This document shows, piece by piece, positions 1 to 6,457 of a DNA stretch of 13,791 bases. The position numbers were made by a program, and so were the translations under genes. The stretch covers positions 1 to 13,791 of the forward strand of contig QHTP01000142.1 in the NCBI GenBank assembly GCA_003220855.1, written 5' to 3'. Position 1 is the first letter of the stretch; the number at the start of each line of letters is the position of its first letter. This DNA comes from Gemmatimonadota bacterium (lineage in GTDB: Bacteria > Gemmatimonadota > Gemmatimonadetes > Gemmatimonadales > GWC2-71-9). The notes beneath the pieces were generated by a model. That model had not been told where the DNA came from. It worked only from the letters and a program-made list of their open reading frames with translations, and did not search any database.

Positions 1-133
1 CGGGAGAGAATCCGACATACATGTTGCGGCCGGGGGCCGGCTCATAATAGCGCCCCGCGGTCGCGTTGATAACCACCGACCCGACGTAGGCCCGGTTGAA
101 CACATTGTTGAAGCCCAAGAAGGGGTTCAGCCG
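1..133 (-). pseudogene. C-terminal remnant of a TonB-dependent receptor
   Basis: Read on the minus strand, codons from about 133 down to the window edge give RLNPFLGFNNVFNRAYVGS, then VVINATAGRYYEPAPGRN and MYVGFS. This is the classic last-strand region of TonB-dependent outer-membrane receptors (NNLFNRxYVGSV, then F/YYEPAPGRN and YVG). The frame is the same one that contains the lepB stop at 229-227 and stays open between them, but residues before RLNPF resemble nothing. About 600 residues of barrel and plug are missing, because lepB lies immediately upstream. There is no plausible start codon or signal peptide. The true stop codon lies just outside the window. It is best read as a leftover of a deleted receptor gene or a misjoin in the assembly. 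Confidence 0.72.
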
Positions 134-226
134 GTGTGGCGTCGAACTTGGCCTTCGCGCGGCGGTTCGGCAATGCGCCCGTGGTGGTACGACCGCGGGC
201 TCCCGGCGGATTGGCGCCGAGCCGGT

Positions 227-949
227 CTACTTCGGCTGGCGGAGCATCCGGTTCCAGCGGATCCGCAACGGGTCGGTCGCGATGCTCAGGTAGATGATGA
301 GCGGCTTGCCCTCGATGTGCGCCCGCGGCAGGAATCCCCAAAAACGGCTGTCGTAGGACTCGTCGCGGTTGTCGCCCATCACGAAGAAATGGCCCGTCGT
401 CACGACCACCGGGCCCCAATCGTGCGTCGTGGGGTGGTAGTGGGACGAATCTCGGCCGATGTAATACCGCAGCTGCCACGCGCGCATCTGCTGCAGCCGG
501 AAGTCGGGATCGACCTCCCCGCCGCCGGCGAGATGTAGCGCGTAGGGCTCGTCCAGCCGCTGGCCGTTGCGGTATAGCGTGTCATGCACCATGCGCAGCG
601 TGTCCCCTCCGGCGCCGATCACCCGTTTCACGATGTTCAGGTTGGGCGTCGAGTCTTCGACGGAGCGGAACACCACGATACCGCCGCGCTCGGGCTCGGC
701 GTAACCCGGAACGCGCAGGAACCGGAGCCCCGTGCCGGGAATCTCCAGCTCGCCGCCGTAGATCGCCTTGTTGACGAACAAGAAATCGCCGACCAGCAGC
801 GTGTTCTCCATGCTCGCCGAGGGAATGCGGAACGCCTCGATCAGGTAAGAGCGCAGCACGATCCAGATGAGCACGGCCACCACGACGGACGTGTCCCATC
901 CCTTGGCCTTCAGATGGAACGCCCGCCATAGCTCGCGCAACTGGTTCAT
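227..949 (-). CDS. lepB: Signal peptidase I
   Basis: This is a membrane-anchored serine protease (S26 family) that removes signal peptides from exported preproteins on the outer face of the inner membrane. The 240-residue product has one N-terminal membrane segment at about residues 20-37. It is followed by the catalytic serine box IPSASMENTL (Ser46) and the general-base lysine in IVKRVIGAGGD (Lys108). The GDNRDESYDSRFWGFLP box near residue 200 is the family's conserved C-terminal signature. Length and motif order are normal for a single-span type I signal peptidase. ATG at 949-947 is the only start that keeps the cytosolic segment and membrane span. No strong Shine-Dalgarno precedes it. The gene is divergent from the 1027 gene, with 77 bases between them. 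Its stop is followed by the TonB-receptor remnant in the same frame. Confidence 0.96.
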   Translation of the reverse strand: MNQLRELWRAFHLKAKGWDTSVVVAVLIWIVLRSYLIEAFRIPSASMENTLLVGDFLFVNKAIYGGELEIPGTGLRFLRVPGYAEPERGGIVVFRSVEDSTPNLNIVKRVIGAGGDTLRMVHDTLYRNGQRLDEPYALHLAGGGEVDPDFRLQQMRAWQLRYYIGRDSSHYHPTTHDWGPVVVTTGHFFVMGDNRDESYDSRFWGFLPRAHIEGKPLIIYLSIATDPLRIRWNRMLRQPK

Positions 950-1008
950 GGAGACCGCAAGCTAGAGACACCCCGAAGTGGGGGCAACCGCACGTTCTGC
1001 CGGTTTCT

Positions 1009-1017
1009 TGGTATAAT
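1009..1017 (+). promoter_or_regulatory. Extended -10 promoter, probably near-leaderless
   Basis: The sequence TGGTATAAT is a perfect extended -10 element (TGn plus TATAAT at 1012-1017). No good -35 is visible about 17 bases upstream, which fits an extended -10 promoter. Initiation would fall about seven bases after the hexamer, at roughly 1024-1025. The ATG of the next gene is at 1027, so the transcript would have almost no leader, and no Shine-Dalgarno lies before the ATG. The transcription start is inferred from spacing only. Confidence 0.6.
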
Positions 1018-1026
1018 TGAACTCCC

Positions 1027-1344
1027 ATGAGCGATGCCAACGCGCCACGCCGCGCGCCGCCCGTGCTCGACGCCCTCGGCAAGCTGTGCAGCGAGGGCAA
1101 GCAGCTCGCGGACTACCTCTGGCAGGTCCCCAAGGACGAGGCGGCGCGGGAGCGGGTCGTCGCGATCCTGGAGCAGATCGCCGCCGAGGGTACCAAGCAG
1201 GGGCGCAAGGAGATGCCGCGTATCTGTGCGGAGCTCAAGACCGCCGCCAAGGCGAGCCCCAGCCCCCAGCAGGTGGACCTGCTGGTGAACGGCTTCGATC
1301 GACTCATGCACCTGTGGCAGGCCGCGAAATCGGGCCTGTTGTGA
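1027..1344 (+). CDS. Hypothetical small helical protein upstream of transketolase
   Basis: The 105-residue protein is not assigned to a family. It is charged, has no signal peptide or membrane segment, no cysteine pairs and no obvious metal or nucleotide motif beyond a single Cys in its first half. It is predicted to be mostly alpha-helical: stretches such as LDALGKLCSEGKQLADYLW, ARERVVAILEQIAAEG and QVDLLVNGFDRLMHLWQAA are amphipathic. A small four-helix bundle, perhaps of histidine-phosphotransfer type, is conceivable, but no phosphoacceptor motif is evident. ATG at 1027 follows the promoter directly with no ribosome-binding site. The stop at 1342-1344 overlaps the GTG start of transketolase (GTGA), so translation of the two is probably coupled. 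A regulatory or accessory role for transketolase is inference from position alone. Confidence 0.8.
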   Translation: MSDANAPRRAPPVLDALGKLCSEGKQLADYLWQVPKDEAARERVVAILEQIAAEGTKQGRKEMPRICAELKTAAKASPSPQQVDLLVNGFDRLMHLWQAAKSGLL

Positions 1345-3386
1345 CCGAGTTCGTGAGCGGCGCCGCTCCTCCCCCCGCCGCGCGCAGTACATCCCTCGAT
1401 CAGTTGTGCATCAACACCGTCCGTACCCTCGCCATGGATGCGGTGCAGCAGGCGGACTCCGGCCACCCGGGCACCCCCATGGCGCTGGCGCCGCTCGCGT
1501 ACGTGCTGTGGCAACGCCACCTGCGGTATCATCCCGCCCGCCCGGACTGGTTCGGCCGCGATCGCTTCGTGCTGTCGGCGGGACACGCGTGTATGCTGCT
1601 GTACGCGGTGCTGTACCTCACCGGGTACGACCTCTCGCTCGACGACATCAAGCAGTTCCGCCAGTGGGGCAGCCGCACGCCGGGCCACTCCGAGCACGGG
1701 CTCACGCCGGGCGTCGAGGCCACGACCGGCCCGCTCGGTCAGGGCGTCGGCAACGCGGTGGGGATGGCGCTCGCGGAGGCCCACCTGGCGCAGCTGTTCA
1801 ACCGACCGGGGCACGCGATCGTCGATCACTGCACCTACTTCCTCGCGTCCGACGGCGACCTGATGGAGGGCGTCTCGCACGAGGCCTGCTCGCTCGCCGG
1901 CCACCTGAAACTGGGCCGTCTGATCGGGATGTACGACGACAATCGTATCACCATCGACGGCAAGACCGATCTCACGTTCTCGGACGACACGGCCAAACGG
2001 TTCGAGAGCTACGACTGGCACGTGGAGCGCGTGGCGGACGGCAACGATCTCGGCGCGCTCGACGCGGCGCTCGCCGCGGCGCGGCGCGTCACCGACCGGC
2101 CGTCGCTGGTGATCGTGCGTACCCACATCGCCTACGGCAGCCCACACAAGCAGGACACCCCGGAGGCCCACGGCGCGCCGCTCGGCGAGGACGAGGTCCG
2201 GCTCACGAAGCGGCAGCTGGGCTGGCCCAGCCTCGAGCCGTTCCATGTCCCCGACGCGGCCCTGGCGCAGTGGCGCCGCGCCGGAGAGCGGGGGACCAGG
2301 CTCGAGGCCGAGTGGCAGCGGAAGTACGACGCCTACCGCAAGGCGCATCCCGACCTCGCGGCCGAGCTCGAGCGACGCCTCGCGGGTCGGCTGCCGGACG
2401 GCTGGGACGACGGGCTCCCCGAGTTCACGCCCAAAGACGCCCAGGCCACACGCGTCGCGTCCGGGAAGGTGCTGAACCTCCTCGCGGCGAAGCTCCCCGA
2501 GCTGGTGGGCGGGTCGGCGGATCTCGCAAGCTCCACCAACGTCGTAATCAAGAACGGCGGCGACGTAGCCGCGGGAAGCTGGGGCGCGCGCAACGTGCAC
2601 TTCGGCATTCGCGAACACGGCACGGGCGCGATCATGAACGGGCTGACCCTGCACGGCGGCGTGCGGCCGGTGGGATCGACCTTCTTGATCTTTTCAGACT
2701 ACATGCGACCGCCGATCCGCCTCGCGGCGCTGAGCCGATTGCCGGTGATCTACGTCTTCAGCCACGATTCGATCGGACTCGGCGAGGACGGCCCCACCCA
2801 CCAGCCGGTCGAGCAGCTCGCGTCGTTGCGCGCGATTCCCGATCTCGTGGTGCTCCGGCCGGCCGATGCGACCGAGACCGTCGAGGCCTGGCGCGTCGCC
2901 ATCCGCCACCAGAGCGGCCCGGTGGCGCTCGTGCTTACCCGTCAAAAGGTCGGGGTCATCGATCGTTCCCGCTACGCCCCCGCCAACGGGCTAAGACTGG
3001 GTGCCTACGTCCTGGCGGACGCACCGGGCGGCCGGCCTGCGGTGATTCTCATCGGCAGTGGGTCGGAGCTGGAGCTGGTGCTCGGTGCCTACGAGCGTCT
3101 GAGCGCGGCCGGAATTGTCACGCGCGCCGTGAGCATGCCGTCCATGGAGCTGTTCGCGCGGCAGCCGCAAGAGTACCGCGACGCGGTGATCCCCCCGAGC
3201 GTGGGCGCGCGCATCGCCGTCGAAGCCGCGAGCCCGCAGCCCTGGTATCGCTGGGTAGGTGACCGCGGCGTCGTGCTCGGTATCGAGCGGTTCGGGGCAT
3301 CCGCGCCGTACCAGCGGATCTATCAGGAGTTGGGGCTGACGGTCGAGAACGTTGTGGCGAAGGCGAAAGAGCTGCTGAACGGCTGA
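1341..3386 (+). CDS. tkt: Transketolase
   Basis: This thiamine-diphosphate enzyme moves two-carbon ketol units between sugar phosphates in the pentose phosphate or Calvin pathways. The product is 681 residues from GTG at 1341, a normal full length. Visible motifs in order: SGHPGTPMALAP (His42, substrate/cofactor histidine), TPGHSEHGLTPGVEATTGPL and GQGVGNAVGMA, SDGDLMEGVSHEA with YDDNRITIDG (ThDP and Mg2+ site). These are followed by GSPHKQDTPEAHG, FGIREHGTGAIMNG (the glutamate that activates ThDP), FSDYMRPPIRLAAL and HDSIGLGEDGPTHQP, and a C-terminal domain ending VENVVAKAKELLNG. The GTG start overlaps the preceding stop by four bases. An in-frame GTG at 1353 is an alternative. No internal gaps were seen, unlike several genes to the right. 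It is convergent with hemY, with only 41 bases between stops. Confidence 0.97.
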   Translation: MTEFVSGAAPPPAARSTSLDQLCINTVRTLAMDAVQQADSGHPGTPMALAPLAYVLWQRHLRYHPARPDWFGRDRFVLSAGHACMLLYAVLYLTGYDLSLDDIKQFRQWGSRTPGHSEHGLTPGVEATTGPLGQGVGNAVGMALAEAHLAQLFNRPGHAIVDHCTYFLASDGDLMEGVSHEACSLAGHLKLGRLIGMYDDNRITIDGKTDLTFSDDTAKRFESYDWHVERVADGNDLGALDAALAAARRVTDRPSLVIVRTHIAYGSPHKQDTPEAHGAPLGEDEVRLTKRQLGWPSLEPFHVPDAALAQWRRAGERGTRLEAEWQRKYDAYRKAHPDLAAELERRLAGRLPDGWDDGLPEFTPKDAQATRVASGKVLNLLAAKLPELVGGSADLASSTNVVIKNGGDVAAGSWGARNVHFGIREHGTGAIMNGLTLHGGVRPVGSTFLIFSDYMRPPIRLAALSRLPVIYVFSHDSIGLGEDGPTHQPVEQLASLRAIPDLVVLRPADATETVEAWRVAIRHQSGPVALVLTRQKVGVIDRSRYAPANGLRLGAYVLADAPGGRPAVILIGSGSELELVLGAYERLSAAGIVTRAVSMPSMELFARQPQEYRDAVIPPSVGARIAVEAASPQPWYRWVGDRGVVLGIERFGASAPYQRIYQELGLTVENVVAKAKELLNG

Positions 3387-3390
3387 ACGA

Positions 3391-3402
3391 GAACAGCTGT
3401 TC
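3391..3402. repeat. 12-base perfect palindrome at a convergent gene junction
   Basis: GAACAGCTGTTC reads the same on both strands. It starts four bases after the transketolase stop and runs into the heptamer array. It has no loop and no T-run, so it is not a standard intrinsic terminator. It could be a protein-binding site or simply the edge of the repeat array. Confidence 0.5.
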
Positions 3403-3427
3403 CGAGTTCCGCGTTCCGAGTTCCGCG
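3400..3427 (+). repeat. Heptamer tandem array, left copy (TTCCGAG/TTCCGCG x4)
   Basis: Four 7-base units alternate TTCCGAG, TTCCGCG, TTCCGAG, TTCCGCG with no spacer. The array fills the gap between the convergent transketolase and hemY genes and touches the hemY stop codon at 3428. Including flanks (3397-3429), it matches 7562-7594 at 30 of 33 positions by eye, in the same orientation. It is thus a dispersed repeat family, not a local slip. Confidence 0.85.
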
Positions 3428-4525
3428 TTATCGCCCGAGCCGATCCAGTATCCCCCGGGCCGCTGCTCTCCCCGACCTGACGCACGCCGACACTCCCGCC
3501 CCATCGAACCCAGCGCCCGCGATCGCCAGCGGCGGAAGCCTTGCCAGGCGCTCCCGCACCGCCGCCACGTGCTCGGCGTGTCCCGGCTTGTAGCGCGGCA
3601 GGCCCCGCGGCCAGTGAAACACGCGCGTCCAGAGCGGACTGCCCGCGAGACCGAGGATCGCCGCCAGCTCCGTGTGCGAGATCGCGCCCGGATCCCCATC
3701 CACCGGAGCGACGAACGCTCGCAGCAGGGCGTGACCGGCAGGCGCGCGACCCGGATACTTGAGCCATGAGTACGAACAGGCACGCACTACGCCGCTCCAC
3801 TCCGCCGCGGACACAAACCCCGTCCCGGCGAGCGACGTCGCGAGCTGATCGCCCCGGTAGGCGAGCGAGACGGCGGTGGTCGGGTAATAGATCACCTCAT
3901 CCAGACGCCGGGCGGCGGGCACGCCGGCCGCCGCCACGAGTCGCGCCGCGATCCACGCTGGCAGCGCGAGGATGACCGCCTCCGCTTCGAGCGTGGAGCC
4001 GCCGGTCAGCGAGAGGCGCCAACCGCGCGTCGCGGGCGCGACGCCGGTGACGCCCTGGGCCGGTCGGATCGCCGGACCCACCCGGGCGATGAGTGCTTCC
4101 ACGAGATCGGCCATGCCGGTAGCGAAGCTCCGAAACCCGCAGTCGATCGCAGACCGACTGACGCCCTGGATGCCGAGCAGCGCGGCCGCCTGCCCCTCGG
4201 CCAATGGCTCGAGCCGCCGGCCGGTCCACAGCGACGACCCGCTGGTGAGCTGATCGACCACGCGTCCGCCGATGCCGGCGTCGCGCGCCAGCTCCTGGAT
4301 GTCGGGCTCGGCCGCGAGGAATCCATCGGGCCCGCCTTCGACCACGAAGCCGTCTTTCCCACCGGGCCCACCGGGCCCACCGGGCCGCTCCGTCACCACC
4401 ACTCCGCCCGGCCGCCGCACGGCGTCGAGCACCACGACCGTCGCTCCCGCCCGCGACAGCTCCCATGCAGCCGAGAGCCCCGCGAGGCCCGCTCCCGCGA
4501 CCGCCACCGTGGCGCTCACAGCCAT
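3428..4525 (-). CDS. hemY: Short HemY-type porphyrinogen oxidase (likely coproporphyrinogen III oxidase)
   Basis: This FAD-dependent oxidase removes six electrons from the porphyrinogen. Because HemQ is encoded beside it, the likely substrate is coproporphyrinogen III (CgoX role). The N-terminus has the FAD motif VAVAGAGLAGLSAAWEL, then RRPGGVVVTE and GFVVEGGPDGFLA. The C-terminus has HWPRGLPRYKPGHAEHV and the second FAD site AGAGFDGAGVSACVRSGRAA. At 365 residues it is about 100 shorter than family members such as the roughly 470-residue Bacillus enzyme. The loss lies between LAEGQAAALLGIQ (about residue 120) and GFRSFATGMADLVEAL, where the membrane- and substrate-binding domain with its conserved IYAGD motif should be. 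The frame stays open across the junction. Start is ATG 4525 (10-base overlap with hemH) or GTG 4519. A PGG-repeat loop is inserted near residue 50. Identity is secure; activity is uncertain. Confidence 0.85.
   Translation of the reverse strand: MAVSATVAVAGAGLAGLSAAWELSRAGATVVVLDAVRRPGGVVVTERPGGPGGPGGKDGFVVEGGPDGFLAAEPDIQELARDAGIGGRVVDQLTSGSSLWTGRRLEPLAEGQAAALLGIQGVSRSAIDCGFRSFATGMADLVEALIARVGPAIRPAQGVTGVAPATRGWRLSLTGGSTLEAEAVILALPAWIAARLVAAAGVPAARRLDEVIYYPTTAVSLAYRGDQLATSLAGTGFVSAAEWSGVVRACSYSWLKYPGRAPAGHALLRAFVAPVDGDPGAISHTELAAILGLAGSPLWTRVFHWPRGLPRYKPGHAEHVAAVRERLARLPPLAIAGAGFDGAGVSACVRSGRAAARGILDRLGR
4140..4160. repeat. Inverted repeat at the hemY gap junction
   Basis: CAGTCG and CGACTG flank a nine-base loop exactly where the central domain of hemY is missing. 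Six-base arms occur often by chance in GC-rich DNA, so this matters mainly together with the similar repeats in ctaB and ctaD. Confidence 0.55.
4358..4384. repeat. Nine-base tandem repeat inside hemY (CCCACCGGG x3)
   Basis: Three perfect copies of CCCACCGGG on the plus strand encode Pro-Gly-Gly three times in hemY. They sit in the loop between the second FAD strand (VVVTE) and KDGFVVEGG, where relatives have only a few residues. It is an in-frame microsatellite expansion of a surface loop. Confidence 0.9.
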
Positions 4526-5436
4526 CCCCGGCCGGCGGCCGTGTCGTGGGCGATCTCCGCGACGGCGGCCACGAGCAGCGGGTCGTCGTTGAGCGACGCC
4601 GTGCGCTCGAGGTGCACGCCCAAGCGCCCGGCGAGCGCCTGGTACACGATGTCCACGTCGTACAGCACCTCGACGTGATCGCACACGAACCCGATGGGAA
4701 CGATCAAGAACGCCTGGTGGCCCTTGCCGGCGAGCTCCGTCATCAGGGCACCCGCTTCCGGGCCGAGCCACGGCTCCGCGGTGGCGCCGGCGCTCTGGTA
4801 GGCGAAGTGCCACGCCGTGAGTCCGGCCCGCTGCGCCACCGCCGCGGCGCTGGCCTGCAATTCGGAGGGATAGGGATCACCGGCTGCAAGAATCCGCTCG
4901 GGGAGGCTGTGCGCGGTGAAGAGCACCTGCACCGCGGCGGGAGACGGGAACCGCTGCAGCGCCTGCGTCACGCGACCGGCGACGGCGACGAGGAATTTCG
5001 GGTGCTCACCCCAGCTCCGCACCAGCGCGACGTCGAGCCGGCCGGCGGTGGCGGCCAGCAGCTTTTTCTGGTAGGCGCCCACGGACAACGCTGAGTAGTG
5101 CGGCGCCATGACGATGCCCACCAGGCGTCGCTGGCCGGCCGCCACCATGCCCTCGACGGCGTCAGCGATGTAGGGATGCCAGTGACGCATGCCGATGCGC
5201 ACGGCAAAGCGCTCGCCCAGCAGCCGCTGCACCCCCGCCGCCTGCGCTTCGGTGCGCTCGCGAATCGGCGAGCGCCCGCCGATCCGGGCGTAACGCTGCT
5301 TGATCTCCGCCACAAACTCCGGGCTCACCGGCCGCCCGCCGCGCACGTCGAGCAGATAGGGCTCGACGTCGTCCAGGCTGTCGGGGCCGCCGTACGCCAT
5401 CAGGAGGACGGCAATGGCCTCCGGGTCAGCCGCCAT
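4516..5436 (-). CDS. hemH: Ferrochelatase, coproporphyrin type
   Basis: The enzyme inserts Fe2+ into a porphyrin. The 306-residue product has the length of the Bacillus enzyme (about 310). It carries the catalytic His in LFTAHSLPERI (His176), the metal-site Glu in GFVCDHVEVLYDVD (Glu256), and the family motifs GGRSPIRERT and AYQSAGATAEPWLGPE. The N-terminal motif is LLMAYGGP, with Tyr15 at the position of Bacillus subtilis Tyr13. Protoporphyrin ferrochelatases have a non-tyrosine residue there (LLxNLGTP). This residue, plus the neighbouring HemQ, points to coproporphyrin III as substrate (CpfC). The start ATG at 5436 overlaps the hemE stop by 11 bases, and its own end overlaps hemY by 10, so the three are probably translated together. 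Confidence 0.95.
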   Translation of the reverse strand: MAADPEAIAVLLMAYGGPDSLDDVEPYLLDVRGGRPVSPEFVAEIKQRYARIGGRSPIRERTEAQAAGVQRLLGERFAVRIGMRHWHPYIADAVEGMVAAGQRRLVGIVMAPHYSALSVGAYQKKLLAATAGRLDVALVRSWGEHPKFLVAVAGRVTQALQRFPSPAAVQVLFTAHSLPERILAAGDPYPSELQASAAAVAQRAGLTAWHFAYQSAGATAEPWLGPEAGALMTELAGKGHQAFLIVPIGFVCDHVEVLYDVDIVYQALAGRLGVHLERTASLNDDPLLVAAVAEIAHDTAAGRGWL

Positions 5437-6457
5437 GCACCCACTCCACCACGGCCTGCAGGGCCTCGATCGGGGTTTCAGGGAGCACGCCGTGGCCCAG
5501 GTTGAAGATGTGTCCGGGCCGCGAGCCCGCGCGGGCCAGGATCTCCCGCGTCTGGCGCTCGAGCTCCGCGCGGGGGGCGAGGAGCGCTACGGGATCGAGG
5601 TTCCCCTGAATGGCGGCGGGGGCAATCCGCTCCCACGCCACGTCCAGGGGGATCCGCCAGTCGACGCCGATCACGTCACCGCCCGACCGGGCGAAGTCCG
5701 CGAGCAGTCCGGCGGTATCGGTCCCGAAGTGGATCACCGGCACCCCCGACGCGGCCGCCAGTTCGAGCGCCCGCTGGCTGTGGGGAAAGACATAGGTCGC
5801 GTAGTCGGCCGGGGACAGACATCCCACCCAGCTGTCGAACAGCTGCAGCGCGCGCGCTCCCGCGCGCGCCTGGGCCGCGAGGTAGGCCCCCACCAGCTCC
5901 GCGAGCCGCTCGAGCAGCTGGTGCCACGCCCGCGGCTCCGAATACATGAACCGCTTGGTGAGCGTGAAGCTGCGCGTCGCGCCGCCTTCGATCGCGTAGC
6001 TCGCGAGCGTGAACGGTGCGCCGGCGAAGCCGATGAGCGGGACGTGGGGAGGCAGGGCCCGCGCCGCGAGCTGCGCCGCTTCCAGCACGTAGGCGAGGTC
6101 GGTCTCGGGGTCCACCGGCGGCAGCTCCAGCACCTGACCCGCCTCGCGCACGGGCCGCGTGATTTGCGGGCCTTCACCGGCGGAAAACGTGAGGCCCAGC
6201 CCCAGCGGCTCGAACGGCAGCAGGATGTCGGCGAACAGGATCGCCGCGTCCACGCCCAGGCGCTCGATCGGCTGTAGCGTCACCTGGGCCGCGAGCTCCG
6301 GCTTGTGGCACAGCTCGAGCAGCGAGTGTTTCTGTCGCAACGCGCGGTATTCGGGCAGGTAGCGCCCCGCCTGTCGCATGAACCACACCGGCGTCACATC
6401 GGTGGGCTCCGAGCGGCACGCCTTGAGAAAGCGGCTGTCGTCAGGAACGAGGGGCAA
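5426..6457 (-). CDS. hemE: Uroporphyrinogen III decarboxylase
   Basis: It decarboxylates the four acetate side chains of uroporphyrinogen III to give coproporphyrinogen III, the last step before the coproporphyrin branch encoded by its neighbours. The 343-residue length is standard. Both family signatures are intact: PVWFMRQAGRYLPEYR (Arg28 and Arg32, equivalent to human Arg37 and Arg41) and GFAGAPFTLASYAIEG. The catalytic-site aspartate is in ILFADILLPFEPLG (Asp77), and the C-terminal FNLGHGVLPETP holds the conserved His. ATG at 6457 gives the usual N-terminus and overlaps the end of hemQ by 17 bases. The end overlaps hemH by 11 bases. Confidence 0.97.
   Translation of the reverse strand: MPLVPDDSRFLKACRSEPTDVTPVWFMRQAGRYLPEYRALRQKHSLLELCHKPELAAQVTLQPIERLGVDAAILFADILLPFEPLGLGLTFSAGEGPQITRPVREAGQVLELPPVDPETDLAYVLEAAQLAARALPPHVPLIGFAGAPFTLASYAIEGGATRSFTLTKRFMYSEPRAWHQLLERLAELVGAYLAAQARAGARALQLFDSWVGCLSPADYATYVFPHSQRALELAAASGVPVIHFGTDTAGLLADFARSGGDVIGVDWRIPLDVAWERIAPAAIQGNLDPVALLAPRAELERQTREILARAGSRPGHIFNLGHGVLPETPIEALQAVVEWVHGG

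Noticed and set aside
971..983. CCCC-GAAGT-GGGG hairpin in the lepB/1027 spacer
   Set aside because: Four-base arms in GC-rich DNA are expected by chance and there is no T-run or clear regulatory context.
1113..2654. A 513-codon minus-strand open frame
   Set aside because: It is antisense to transketolase with shadow-like composition; transketolase motifs are continuous on the other strand.
3428..4813. Longer N-terminus for hemY beginning near 4813
   Set aside because: The extra residues overlap hemH and are shadow-like; the FAD GxGxxG motif normally lies within about ten residues of the start, which fits ATG 4525.
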